A DNA stretch of 64,000 nucleotides from Streptomyces filipinensis (lineage in GTDB: Bacteria; Actinomycetota; Actinomycetes; Streptomycetales; Streptomycetaceae): NCBI RefSeq assembly GCF_014649495.1, contig NZ_BMTD01000006.1:328173-392172 (forward strand). The letters are read 5' to 3'. This document shows, piece by piece, positions 25,315 through 36,646 of the stretch. Numbering within the stretch: the first letter of the stretch is position 1; each line of letters starts with the position of its first letter. The notes beneath the pieces were generated by a model. That model made no database searches, was not told the DNA's origin, and saw only the letters and a program-made list of their open reading frames with translations. A program made the position numbers and the translations under genes.

Positions 25315-27108
25315 GTGGCAGCACCTAAGAGGGGCCGGAGCGCGAGTGCCCAGAGCAAGCCAGGGCGCTCGCTGGCCCTCATCCTGATCGCCATCGTGGC
25401 GCTCACCGGAGGCATGTTCCTTTCCAAGAACACCACTCCGCGTCTCGGCATCGACCTCGCCGGTGGTACGAGCATCACGCTCAAGGCGAAGGCCGACCAG
25501 GGGTCCGCGATCAACAAGGCCAACATGGACACCGCGGTCGACATCATGAACCGCCGGGTCAACGGCCTCGGCGTCTCCGAGTCGGAGGTGCAGACCCAGG
25601 GGAACGACAACATCATCGTCAACATCCCCAAGGGCACCAACTCCAAGGAAGCCCAGCAGCAGGTCGGCACCACCGCCAAGCTGTACTTCCGCCCGGTCCT
25701 GGCCAGCGGGCCCAGCGTCCCCGCCTCGAAGAGCCCGTCGCCGAGCGCCTCCTCCAGCGGCAGCTCCTCGCCGAACCCGAGCACGAGCCCCTCCGCCTCT
25801 TCCTCCTCCAAGGAGAGGGCGTCCTCGTCCTCCTCGGGGTCCCCGTCCCCGACGGCCTCGGCGACCTCCCAGGGCCGCGCCGTCACCGACGCGCTGAAGG
25901 CCGGCTCCACTCCCTCGCCGAGCGCGACCCCCAGCGGTACCTCCAAGCCGTCGGCCACGCCGTCCGGGTCCGCCGCCGGCAACGCCGCCGCCGCCAAGCT
26001 CCAGGCCCAGTACGCCGCCCTGGACTGCACGGACCCCGCCCAGCGGGCCAAGGTGGGCGGCGCCGCCAAGCCCGGCGACCCCGCGATCGCCTGCGGTCAG
26101 ATCAAGAAGGTCTGGTACAAGTACGTGCTCGGCCCGGCCGCCGTCGACGGCACCGAGGTGAAGAAGGCGCAGGCCGTCTTCGACACCCAGGGCGCCGCCG
26201 GCTGGCAGGTTCAGATGACCTTCACCTCCAGCGGTTCCAAGAAGTTCGCGGACATCACCGGGCAGCTGGCGAAGAACCAGTCCCCGCAGAACGAGTTCGG
26301 CATCGTCCTCGACGGCGAGGTCGTCTCCAGCCCGTTCGTGCAGAACGCGATCACCGGCGGCCAGGCGGAGATCTCCGGCAGCTTCACGCAGCAGGAGGCC
26401 CAGAGCCTCGCCAACATGCTGTCGTACGGCGCCCTGCCGCTCTCCTTCCAGGAGCAGTCCGTCACCACCGTCACCGCCGCGCTCGGCGGTGAGCAGCTGC
26501 ACGCCGGTCTGCTCGCCGGCGCGATCGGCCTCGCCCTGGTCGTGATCTACCTGGTGGTCTACTACCGCGGTCTGTCGGTCGTCGCGATGGCCTCGCTGCT
26601 GGTCTCCGCGATCCTCACGTACGTGATCATGTCGCTGCTCGGCCCGGCCATCCACTTCGCGCTGAACCTGCCGGCCGTCTGCGGCGCCATCGTCGCCATC
26701 GGTATCACCGCGGACTCGTTCATCGTGTACTTCGAACGCATCCGGGACGAGATCCGCGAGGGCCGCTCGCTGCGACCCGCCGTCGAGCGGGCCTGGCCGC
26801 GCGCCCGGCGCACCATCCTGGTCTCCGACTTCGTGTCGTTCCTCGCCGCCGCCGTCCTGTTCATCGTGACCGTCGGCAAGGTCCAGGGCTTCGCGTTCAC
26901 GCTCGGCCTGACCACCGTGCTCGACGTCGTCGTCGTCTTCTTCTTCACCAAGCCGCTGATGACGCTCCTCGCCCGCCGTAAGTTCTTCGCGAACGGCCAC
27001 AAGTGGTCCGGCCTCGACCCGAAGAGCCTGGGTGCCAAGCCGCCACTGCGCCGCACCCGCCGTCCCGCCGGTCCTGCCGCCGGCTCTGTCGACCCGAAGG
27101 AGGCCTGA
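25315..27108 (+). CDS. secD: protein translocase subunit SecD
   Basis: A 597-residue, six-span RND-like membrane protein that uses the proton motive force to pull secreted proteins out of SecYEG. Visible: TM1 (20-35), the family motif LGIDLAGGTSI (44-54), periplasmic P1 domain, and the five C-terminal helices (LLAGAIGLALVVIYLVVYY onward) with AIGITADSFIVYFERIRDE. Unusual: residues ~131-225 of P1 are a Ser/Pro/Thr/Ala low-complexity insert. GTG 25315 gives VAAPKRGRSAS; an in-frame ATG at 25261 would add 18 residues. 144 bp after yajC, 3 bp before secF. Confidence 0.94.
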   Translation: MAAPKRGRSASAQSKPGRSLALILIAIVALTGGMFLSKNTTPRLGIDLAGGTSITLKAKADQGSAINKANMDTAVDIMNRRVNGLGVSESEVQTQGNDNIIVNIPKGTNSKEAQQQVGTTAKLYFRPVLASGPSVPASKSPSPSASSSGSSSPNPSTSPSASSSSKERASSSSSGSPSPTASATSQGRAVTDALKAGSTPSPSATPSGTSKPSATPSGSAAGNAAAAKLQAQYAALDCTDPAQRAKVGGAAKPGDPAIACGQIKKVWYKYVLGPAAVDGTEVKKAQAVFDTQGAAGWQVQMTFTSSGSKKFADITGQLAKNQSPQNEFGIVLDGEVVSSPFVQNAITGGQAEISGSFTQQEAQSLANMLSYGALPLSFQEQSVTTVTAALGGEQLHAGLLAGAIGLALVVIYLVVYYRGLSVVAMASLLVSAILTYVIMSLLGPAIHFALNLPAVCGAIVAIGITADSFIVYFERIRDEIREGRSLRPAVERAWPRARRTILVSDFVSFLAAAVLFIVTVGKVQGFAFTLGLTTVLDVVVVFFFTKPLMTLLARRKFFANGHKWSGLDPKSLGAKPPLRRTRRPAGPAAGSVDPKEA

Positions 27109-27111
27109 GCG

Positions 27112-28218
27112 ATGTCGAAACTCGGCAACCTCGGCGCTCGACTGCACCGCGGCGAGATCTCGTACGACTTCGTCGGCAAGCGCAAGATCTGGTACGGCGT
27201 CTCCATCCTGATCACCATCACGGCCATCCTCGGCCTGGCGGTGCGCGGGCTGAACATGGGCATCGAGTTCAAGGGCGGCGCGGTCTTCACCACGCCGACC
27301 AAGATGAGCACCTCGGTGGCCCAGGCGGAGACCTACGCCAAGGACGCCTCCGGCCATGAGGCGATCGTGCAGAAGCTCGGCAACGGCAGCCTGCGGATCC
27401 AGATCGCCGGCATCGACACCGGCGAGTCCGACAGGATCAAGCAGGAGCTGGCCAAGGACCTGAACCTCAACCCCGAGAAGCTCGCCGCCGACCTGGTCGG
27501 GCCGAGCTGGGGTGAGCAGATCGCCAACAAGGCCTGGGAGGGCCTGGGCATCTTCATGGTCCTCGTCGTGATCTACCTCGCCATCGCCTTCGAGTGGCGC
27601 ATGGCCGTCGCGGCCCTGGTCGCGCTGATCCACGACATCACCATCACGACCGGCATCTACGCCCTGGTCGGCTTCGAGGTCACGCCCGGTACGGTCATCG
27701 GTCTGCTGACGATCCTCGGTTACTCGCTCTACGACACGGTCGTCGTCTTCGACAGCCTCAAGGAGCAGACGAAGGACATCACCAAGCAGACCCGCTTCAC
27801 CTACAGCGACATCGCCAACCAGTCGATCAACGGCACGCTGGTCCGCTCCATCAACACCACCGTGGTCGCCCTGCTGCCGGTGGCGGGCCTGCTGTTCATC
27901 GGCGGCGGCTTCCTCGGTGCCGGCACGCTGAACGACATCTCGCTGTCGCTGTTCGTCGGCCTCGCGGCCGGTGCCTACTCGTCGATCTTCATCGCCACGC
28001 CGCTCGTCGCCGACCTCAAGGAGCGCGAGCCGGCCATGAAGGCCCTCACCAAGCGGGTCCTGGCCAAGCGCGCCCAGGCCGCCGTCGAGGAGAACCTCGC
28101 CGCGGACCGCGCGGAGGACGGCGACTCCGACGACACCGCCCCCGCCGTCGTGGGCCCCCGCAACCAGCCCGCGTCCCGTGGCCGGGGCCGCGGCCGACCC
28201 TCCGGGAAGCGCCGATGA
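27112..28218 (+). CDS. secF: protein translocase subunit SecF
   Basis: A 368-residue partner of SecD: TM1 (KIWYGVSILITITAILGLAV), motif GIEFKGGAVF, P1-like domain, five further helices with GFEVTPGTVIGLLTILGYSLYDTVVVFD. The C-terminal 70 residues form a charged cytosolic tail ending RGRGRGRPSGKRR. Its stop overlaps the apt start by 4 bp. Confidence 0.95.
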   Translation: MSKLGNLGARLHRGEISYDFVGKRKIWYGVSILITITAILGLAVRGLNMGIEFKGGAVFTTPTKMSTSVAQAETYAKDASGHEAIVQKLGNGSLRIQIAGIDTGESDRIKQELAKDLNLNPEKLAADLVGPSWGEQIANKAWEGLGIFMVLVVIYLAIAFEWRMAVAALVALIHDITITTGIYALVGFEVTPGTVIGLLTILGYSLYDTVVVFDSLKEQTKDITKQTRFTYSDIANQSINGTLVRSINTTVVALLPVAGLLFIGGGFLGAGTLNDISLSLFVGLAAGAYSSIFIATPLVADLKEREPAMKALTKRVLAKRAQAAVEENLAADRAEDGDSDDTAPAVVGPRNQPASRGRGRGRPSGKRR

Positions 28219-28763
28219 CCGAGATCGAAGACCTCACGGGGCTGTTGCTCAGCCGGATCCGTGACGTCGCCGACTACCCCGAGCCGGGCGTGATGTTCAA
28301 GGACATCACCCCGCTGCTCGCGGACCCGGCCGCGTTCACCGCCCTCACCGACACGCTGGCCGGGATCGCGGCGCACACCGGCGCGACCAAGGTCGTCGGC
28401 CTGGAGGCCCGGGGCTTCATCCTCGGTGCACCGGTCGCCGTCCGCGCGGGCCTCGGCTTCATCCCGGTCCGCAAGGCGGGCAAGCTGCCCGGGGCGACGC
28501 TGCGCCAGGCGTACGACCTGGAGTACGGCTCGGCGGAGATCGAGGTGCACGCGGAGGACCTGGCCCCCGGTGACCGCGTCCTGATCGTGGACGACGTGCT
28601 GGCCACGGGTGGTACGGCCGAGGCCGCGATCCACCTCATCCAGCGTGCCGGCGCCGAGGTCTCCGGCCTGGCGGTGCTGATGGAGCTGGGCTTCCTCGGC
28701 GGCCGGACCCGGCTGGAGCCGGCGCTGGGCGGGGCCCCGCTGGAGGCGCTGCTCAAGGTCTGA
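28215..28763 (+). CDS. apt: adenine phosphoribosyltransferase
   Basis: A 182-residue PRTase that converts adenine plus PRPP to AMP in purine salvage. The PRPP site VLIVDDVLATGGTA and the base-specificity segment (VGLEARGFILGAPVA) are intact. Translationally coupled to secF (ATGA) and followed by a terminator before relA; the secDF-apt-relA order is conserved in actinobacteria. Confidence 0.96.
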   Translation: MTEIEDLTGLLLSRIRDVADYPEPGVMFKDITPLLADPAAFTALTDTLAGIAAHTGATKVVGLEARGFILGAPVAVRAGLGFIPVRKAGKLPGATLRQAYDLEYGSAEIEVHAEDLAPGDRVLIVDDVLATGGTAEAAIHLIQRAGAEVSGLAVLMELGFLGGRTRLEPALGGAPLEALLKV

Positions 28764-28777
28764 GCGGCTTGACGCAC

Positions 28778-28807
28778 AAGCGGCCTCGGCTCTGCCGCAG
28801 GCCGCTT
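28778..28807 (+). terminator. apt terminator
   Basis: 9-bp stem AAGCGGCCT/AGGCCGCTT around a 12-nt loop. Confidence 0.75.
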
Positions 28808-28875
28808 CGTGTTTCCCGCCCGCACCCGCCGGACACTCCCCGCACGCCCGCCGAACACCTTGAATCCATCCCCCC

Positions 28876-28901
28876 GGAATCCGGCGGAAGCCTCAGCTGT
28901 T
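28876..28901 (+). promoter_or_regulatory. SigR (thiol-oxidative stress) promoter of relA
   Basis: GGAAT, exactly 18 bp, GTT: a perfect match to the Streptomyces SigR consensus GGAAT-N18-GTT. relA is a reported SigR target in S. coelicolor. A further TACCAT at 28958-28963 could be a housekeeping -10. Confidence 0.85.
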
Positions 28902-29014
28902 GCACGGGTAGACGGTCCTCACTTCCGCCTGAAGGCGATGACCAGCCGCAGGATCGCTACCATGGGGTCTCCGGAGCCTGACCGGGGGACCCGGATCGCG
29001 TACGAGGAGCCCTC

Positions 29015-31552
<2,538 letters not shown>

Positions 31553-31554
31553 AG

Positions 31555-31606
31555 CCCGCATGCGAAAGGGCCCCGTACGCGCGTACGGGGCCCTTTCGCA
31601 TGCGGG
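31555..31606. terminator. 52-nt perfect palindrome, bidirectional terminator
   Basis: Two 26-nt arms are exact reverse complements with no spacer (centre between 31580 and 31581; innermost CGTACGCGCGTACG). It starts 2 bp after the relA stop and ends 9 bp before the stop of the convergent DUF349 gene. The arms contain AAAGGGCCCC, giving CCCTTT in both directions. Confidence 0.9.
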
Positions 31607-31615
31607 GGAGGGGAT

Positions 31616-32845
31616 TCAGCCGCCGAACTCCTGCAGGCCCTTCAGGGCCTGGTCCAGGAGCGCCTGGCGGCCCTCCAGCTCGCGCTGCAGCTTGTCGGCC
31701 TTGGCGTTGTTGCCCTGGGCGCGGGCCTGCTCGATCTGCGCCCCGAGCTTGTCCACGGCGGCCTGCAGCTGACCGGTCAGCCCCTCGGCACGCGCGCGTG
31801 CCTCCGGGTTCGTCCGGCGCCACTCGGCCTCCTCGGCCTCCTGGATCGCCCGCTCGACCGCGTGCATCCGGCCCTCGACCTTCGGACGCGCGTCCCGCGG
31901 GACGTGCCCGATGGCCTCCCAGCGCTCGTTGATCGAGCGGAAGGCGGCCCGCGCCGACTTCAGGTCACCGATCGGCAGCAGCTTCTCGGCCTCCTCGGCG
32001 AGCTCCTCCTTCAGCTTGAGGTTCTCCGACTGCTCCGCGTCCCGCTCGGCGAACACCGAGCTGCGGGCGGCGAAGAACACGTCCTGAGCGCCGCGGAAGC
32101 GGTTCCACAGGTCGTCCTCGTGCTCGCGCTGGGCCCGGCCCGCGGCCTTCCACTGGGCCATCAGCTCACGGTAGCGGGCCGCCGTGGGACCCCAGTCCGT
32201 CGAATCCGACAGCCCCTCGGCCTCCGCGACCAGCCGCTCCTTGGTGCGGCGGGCCTCCTCGCGCTGCGCGTCCAGCTGCGCGAAGTGCGCCTTGCGCCGC
32301 TTGGAGAACGCCGACCGGGCGTGCGAGAAGCGGTGCCACAGGTCGTCGTCGGACTTGCGGTCCAGCCGCGGCAGCCCCTTCCAGGTGTCCACCAGCGCCC
32401 GCAGCCGTTCGCCGGCGGCCCGCCACTGGTCGGACTGCGCCAGCTGCTCCGCCTCGGTGACCAGGTCCTCCTTGGCCTTGCGGGCCTCGTCGGACTGCCG
32501 GGCCCGCTGCGCCTTACGCTCCTCACGGCGCGCCTCGACCGTCTCCACGAGCTTGTCCAGCCGCCCCCGCAGGGCGTCGAGGTCGCCCACCGCGTGGTGT
32601 GCCTCCACCTGCTCGCGCAGATGGTCGATGGCGGTCTGGGCGTCCTTCGCCGACAGGTCGGTGGTCTGCACTCGCTTCTCGAGGAGGCCGATCTCGACAA
32701 CCAGGCCCTCGTACTTGCGCTCGAAGTAGGCAAGCGCCTCCTCAGGGGAGCCGGCCGCCCAGGATCCGACGACCTGCTCGCCGTCGGCCGTACGCACGTA
32801 CACGGTCCCCGTCTCGTCGACGCGGCCCCACGGGTCGCTGCTCAC
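31616..32845 (-). CDS. DUF349 coiled-coil protein
   Basis: A 409-residue, almost wholly helical protein with three or more DUF349 repeats, each with a W-K/L...R..F pattern (WRAAGERLRALVDTWKGLPR..., DDLWHRFSHARSAF, DDLWNRFRGAQDVFFAAR). The family is widespread in actinobacteria and of unknown function; a link with stress or nucleotide signalling is sometimes suggested because of its constant place beside relA. GTG 32845 follows GAGGAGG. No signal peptide or membrane segment. Confidence 0.88.
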   Translation of the reverse strand: MSSDPWGRVDETGTVYVRTADGEQVVGSWAAGSPEEALAYFERKYEGLVVEIGLLEKRVQTTDLSAKDAQTAIDHLREQVEAHHAVGDLDALRGRLDKLVETVEARREERKAQRARQSDEARKAKEDLVTEAEQLAQSDQWRAAGERLRALVDTWKGLPRLDRKSDDDLWHRFSHARSAFSKRRKAHFAQLDAQREEARRTKERLVAEAEGLSDSTDWGPTAARYRELMAQWKAAGRAQREHEDDLWNRFRGAQDVFFAARSSVFAERDAEQSENLKLKEELAEEAEKLLPIGDLKSARAAFRSINERWEAIGHVPRDARPKVEGRMHAVERAIQEAEEAEWRRTNPEARARAEGLTGQLQAAVDKLGAQIEQARAQGNNAKADKLQRELEGRQALLDQALKGLQEFGG

Positions 32846-32988
32846 AGCGCCTCCTCCACATGATGCCTGCGGGGGGCCTCGGCACCCCCGGCATCGTCCA
32901 CAGTTTCGTCACGGCCAACATAGGCGACCAGCGGGTTGCCTGTCCGCATCCAGCGCGACCGAAATTCCACAGTTGACCGTCTTCGCCG

Positions 32989-33822
32989 TCAGGACTTCGT
33001 CACCGTCGCCTTGTTGATCACCACGGTCGCGTTCGGGGCGGTGTTGCCCGTCGACGGGTCGGCCGCCTGGGCGCCGGCGGCGGCGATCTTCTGCAGCACC
33101 TTCATGCCCGCGTCCGAGACCGTCCCGAACGGGCTGTACTGCGGCGGCAACGGGCTGTCCTTGTAGACCAGGAAGAACTGGCTGCCGCCGGTGTGCTTCT
33201 GACCGGTGTTGGCCATCGCCACCGTGCCCGCCGGGTACGTGTTGCCCTTCAGGCTCTTGTCCTTCAGGTTCTCGTCCGGGAGCGTGTAGCCCGGCCCGCC
33301 CATCCCGGTGCCCTGCGGGTCGCCGCACTGGAGCACGTAGATGTCGGTGGTGGTCAGGCGGTGGCACTTGGTGTGGTCGAAGTAGCCCTTGCCCGCAAGG
33401 AAGTTGAACGAGTTCACCGTGTGCGGGGCCGCCGCCGTCTTCAGCGCGACGTCGATGTCACCGCACGTCGTCGCGAGCTTCATCGTGTACTTCGCCGACG
33501 TGTCGATCGTGGTCGCCGGTTCCTTCTTCCAGCTCAGCTTCTTCGCCGAGCCGGCCGCGGGCTTCGCGCACGGGTCCGGGGCCTTGCTGGTCGGCGAGGC
33601 ACTGGGCGTGACGTGGTCGGCGGCGTTGCTCTTGTCGTCGTCGCCACCCTTCAGCACGCCGGTCGTGTACAACGCGACGCTGCCGATCACGATCACGCCC
33701 AGTACCGACGCGATCACGGAGTTGCGCACGCGGGCCTTGCGTCGCGCGCTGGTGCGCCGCTGCTGCTGCCGCAAGAACTTCTCCCGGGCGAGCTGACGCC
33801 GCCGCTGCTCCTGGCTGACCAC
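32989..33822 (-). CDS. membrane-anchored cyclophilin-type peptidyl-prolyl isomerase
   Basis: A 277-residue protein. A very basic cytosolic head (residues 1-32), one transmembrane helix (about 34-54), a low-complexity linker, then a cyclophilin domain from ~105 with FDHTKCHRLTTTD, GDPQGTGMGGPGY, GTVAMANTG and QFFLVYKD. It accelerates cis-trans isomerisation of X-Pro bonds, here outside the membrane, so it may help fold secreted proteins. In the active-site loop the usual FHR is CHR, keeping the catalytic arginine. GTG 33822 follows GAGGAGA. Diverges from the MBL gene. Confidence 0.9.
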   Translation of the reverse strand: MVSQEQRRRQLAREKFLRQQQRRTSARRKARVRNSVIASVLGVIVIGSVALYTTGVLKGGDDDKSNAADHVTPSASPTSKAPDPCAKPAAGSAKKLSWKKEPATTIDTSAKYTMKLATTCGDIDVALKTAAAPHTVNSFNFLAGKGYFDHTKCHRLTTTDIYVLQCGDPQGTGMGGPGYTLPDENLKDKSLKGNTYPAGTVAMANTGQKHTGGSQFFLVYKDSPLPPQYSPFGTVSDAGMKVLQKIAAAGAQAADPSTGNTAPNATVVINKATVTKS

Positions 33823-33992
33823 CGGGTTCTCTCCTCATGCGTGTCGTGTGTCGACCGGTACGCGTGCGTCGTCGTGAGCCGACCACTGCGTGTAGCCCCG
33901 TACCGTATATGGGTTCGCTGAGGAAACGGCAGCGCCGGTAGGCTCAGGACCACAGTCAGCAGCCACCCGTACCGACACAACGAAGGACGATC

Positions 33993-34700
33993 GTGCTCAT
34001 TGCCGGGTTCCCCGCCGGGGCCTGGGGGACGAACTGTTATCTCGTCGCCCCCGCCGCCGGTGAGGAGTGCGTGATCATCGACCCCGGCCACCAGGCCGCC
34101 GAAGGCGTCGAGGAAGCACTGAAGAAGCATCGGCTCAAGCCCGTCGCCGTCGTCCTCACCCACGGGCACATCGACCACGTGGCCTCGGTCGTCCCCGTCT
34201 GCGGCGCACATGACGTACCGGCCTGGATCCACCCCGAGGACCGGTACATGATGAGCGATCCCGAGAAGGCGCTCGGCCGGTCCATCGGAATGCCGCTCAT
34301 GGGCGAGCTGACCGTGGGGGAACCGGACGACGTCCGCGAGCTGACGAACGGCACCACCCTCGACCTGGCGGGCCTGAAGTTCTCCGTCGCACACGCGCCG
34401 GGCCATACCAAGGGGTCGGTGACCTTCCGGATGCCCGAGACCGCCGACGTCCCGTCGGTGTTCTTCTCCGGGGATCTGCTGTTCGCCGGCTCCATCGGAC
34501 GCACCGACCTGCCGGGCGGATCCATGGAGGACATGTTCGAGTCGCTGGCCCGCGTGTGCCTGCCGCTCGACGACTCCACCGTGGTGCTGTCCGGACACGG
34601 CCCCCAGACGACCATCGGCCAGGAGCGCGCCACCAACCCGTATCTGCGGCAGGTGGCCGTCGGCCAGGAAGCCTCCCCGGCTCCACGACGAGGAATGTGA
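33993..34700 (+). CDS. MBL-fold metallo-hydrolase (glyoxalase II-like)
   Basis: A 235-residue metallo-beta-lactamase-fold enzyme. H57xH59xD61H62 in THGHIDH, APGHTKGS, GDLLFAGSIGRTD and SGHGPQT supply the two-metal site. Closest in pattern to glyoxalase II-like/YcbL hydrolases that cleave thioesters; the true substrate is unknown. TAGGCT at 33939-33944 is a plausible -10. It lies 12 bp before hisS and is probably co-transcribed, as in other Streptomyces. Confidence 0.9.
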   Translation: MLIAGFPAGAWGTNCYLVAPAAGEECVIIDPGHQAAEGVEEALKKHRLKPVAVVLTHGHIDHVASVVPVCGAHDVPAWIHPEDRYMMSDPEKALGRSIGMPLMGELTVGEPDDVRELTNGTTLDLAGLKFSVAHAPGHTKGSVTFRMPETADVPSVFFSGDLLFAGSIGRTDLPGGSMEDMFESLARVCLPLDDSTVVLSGHGPQTTIGQERATNPYLRQVAVGQEASPAPRRGM

Positions 34701-34712
34701 CGAGAGATTTCC

Positions 34713-35975
34713 GTGAGCACTTTCAAGGCACCCAAGGGCACGTACGACCTGCTGCCGCCGGACAGCGCCAGGTTCCTGGCCGTCCGCGAGGCGATCGCCG
34801 CGCCCCTCAGGAGCTCCGGCTACGGCTACATCGAGACGCCCGGTTTCGAGAACGTGGAGCTGTTCGCGCGCGGCGTCGGTGAGTCCACCGACATCGTGAC
34901 GAAGGAGATGTACGTCTTCGAGACGAAGGGCGGCGACAGGCTGGCCCTGCGTCCCGAGACGACCGCGCCCGTGCTGCGTGCGGTGCTGGAGGCCAACCTG
35001 CACAAGACGGGCAACCTCCCGGTGAAGGTCTGGTACTCGGGCTCGCAGTACCGCTACGAGCGCCCGCAGAAGGGCCGGTACAGGCACTTCTCCCAGGTGG
35101 GCGCCGAGGCGATCGGCACGGAGGACCCGGCCCTGGACGCCGAGCTGATCATCCTCGCCGACCAGGCGTACCGCTCGCTGGGCCTCAGGGACTTCCGCAT
35201 CCTGCTGAACAGCCTGGGCGACAAGGAGTGCCGTCCGGTGTACCGGGCCGCGCTGCAGGACTTCCTGCGCGGCCTCGACCTGGACGAGGACACGCGGCAG
35301 CGCGTCGACATCAACCCGCTCCGGGTCCTCGACGACAAGCGCGAGTCGGTCCAGAAGCAGCTCACCGGCGTCCCGCTGCTGCGCGACTACCTGTGCGACG
35401 CGTGCAAGGCGTACCACGAGGAGGTCCGCGAGCTGATCACGGCGGCGGGCGTGTCCTTCGAGGACGACCCGAAGCTGGTGCGCGGCCTGGACTACTACAC
35501 CCGCACCACCTTCGAGTTCGTCCACGACGGCCTGGGCTCCCAGTCCGCGGTGGGCGGCGGCGGCCGCTACGACGGCCTGTCCGAGATGATCGGCGGCCCC
35601 GCGCTGCCCTCGGTGGGCTGGGCCCTCGGCGTCGACCGCACGGTCCTCGCCCTGGAGGCGGAGGGCGTGCAGCTGGACCTCCCGTCCACCACGTCGGTCT
35701 ACGCCGTCCCGCTCGGCGAGGAGGCCCGCCGCGTGCTCTTCGCGAAGGTCACCGAACTGCGCAAGGTCGGCATCACGGCGGACTTCTCGTACGGCGGCAA
35801 GGGCCTGAAGGGCGCCATGAAGAACGCCAACCGCAGCGGGGCCCGCTACGCGATCGTGGCCGGCGAACGCGACCTCGCCGACGGCGTCGTCCAGCTCAAG
35901 GACATGGAGTCCGGAGAGCAGACGGCGATCGGCGTGCACGAGATCGTGGCGGAGCTGGAGTCCCGGCTCGGCTAG
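34713..35975 (+). CDS. hisS: histidyl-tRNA synthetase
   Basis: A 420-residue class II synthetase. Motif 1 region (GTYDLLPPDSARFLAVREAI), motif 2 (FRYE-type WYSGSQYRYERPQKGRYRHF), the HisA signature LVRGLDYYTRTTFEF and motif 3 (ALPSVGWALGVDR), plus the C-terminal anticodon domain. It charges tRNA-His. Start GTG; a 16-bp-stem terminator follows and separates it from the convergent two-component operon. Confidence 0.97.
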   Translation: MSTFKAPKGTYDLLPPDSARFLAVREAIAAPLRSSGYGYIETPGFENVELFARGVGESTDIVTKEMYVFETKGGDRLALRPETTAPVLRAVLEANLHKTGNLPVKVWYSGSQYRYERPQKGRYRHFSQVGAEAIGTEDPALDAELIILADQAYRSLGLRDFRILLNSLGDKECRPVYRAALQDFLRGLDLDEDTRQRVDINPLRVLDDKRESVQKQLTGVPLLRDYLCDACKAYHEEVRELITAAGVSFEDDPKLVRGLDYYTRTTFEFVHDGLGSQSAVGGGGRYDGLSEMIGGPALPSVGWALGVDRTVLALEAEGVQLDLPSTTSVYAVPLGEEARRVLFAKVTELRKVGITADFSYGGKGLKGAMKNANRSGARYAIVAGERDLADGVVQLKDMESGEQTAIGVHEIVAELESRLG

Positions 35976-35986
35976 TCGCGGCCGAC

Positions 35987-36021
35987 GAGAGGGCGCCGGG
36001 GACGATCCCCGGCGCCCTCTC
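35987..36021. terminator. bidirectional terminator, hisS / two-component operon
   Basis: Perfect 16-bp stem beginning GAGAGGGCGCCGGGGA with a 3-nt loop. Its right arm overlaps the stop codon of the response regulator. Confidence 0.85.
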
Positions 36022-36646
36022 ACTGTTCCAGCAGGCCGTACCGCATCGCGCTGGTCACCGCCGCGGTACGGTCGTCCACTCCCAGTTTCCCGAAGATCCG
36101 CAGCAGGTGGGTCTTCACGGTCGACTCGCCGATGTAGAGCCTGCGTCCGATCTCCGCGTTGGTGCAGCCCTCGGCCACCAGGCGGAGCACGGCCGTCTCG
36201 CGGGCGGACAGCCGGGGGCGTTCCGGTCTGCTCCGCAGCTGGTCCACCAGGCGGGCCGCCACCGACGGGGCCAGCACGGTCTCGCCGCGCGCCGCCGCCC
36301 GTACCGCGTCGGCCAGTTCACGCCGGGGCAGGTCCTTCAGCAGATAGCCCGCGGCACCCGCCTCCACGGCCCGCAGGATGTCCCGGTCGGTCTCGTACGT
36401 CGTCAGGACGATCACCCGGCACGGCAGCCCGGCCGCGGTCATCCGCGCGATCGAGTCCACGCCCGAGCCACCCGGCATCCGCAGGTCCATCAGCACGATG
36501 TCCGGCCGCAGTCCGGCCGCCAGCGCCTCCGCCTGCGGCCCGCTGGACGCGTCGCCGACCACGTCCAGGTCCGGCTCGGCGCTCAGCATCGCGCGCAGTC
36601 CCTCCCGCACGACGGGGTGGTCGTCGGCCAGGACGATCCGGATCAC
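36020..36646 (-). CDS. NarL/FixJ-type response regulator
   Basis: A 208-residue protein: receiver domain (acidic pocket D8/D9, phospho-acceptor D54 in VLMDLRMPGG, T/Y switch region and K near 104) and a C-terminal LuxR-type helix-turn-helix (LSARETAVLRLVAEG, TNAEIGRRLYIGESTVKTH). Phosphorylation by the neighbouring kinase should promote dimerisation and DNA binding. Its GTG overlaps the kinase stop by 4 bp. Most likely it controls the ABC transporter genes of its own operon. Confidence 0.93.
   Translation of the reverse strand: MIRIVLADDHPVVREGLRAMLSAEPDLDVVGDASSGPQAEALAAGLRPDIVLMDLRMPGGSGVDSIARMTAAGLPCRVIVLTTYETDRDILRAVEAGAAGYLLKDLPRRELADAVRAAARGETVLAPSVAARLVDQLRSRPERPRLSARETAVLRLVAEGCTNAEIGRRLYIGESTVKTHLLRIFGKLGVDDRTAAVTSAMRYGLLEQ

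Noticed and set aside
25189..27633. 814-codon antisense frame over secD/secF
   Set aside because: Shadow of GC-rich third positions; no start signal and the sense genes are certain.
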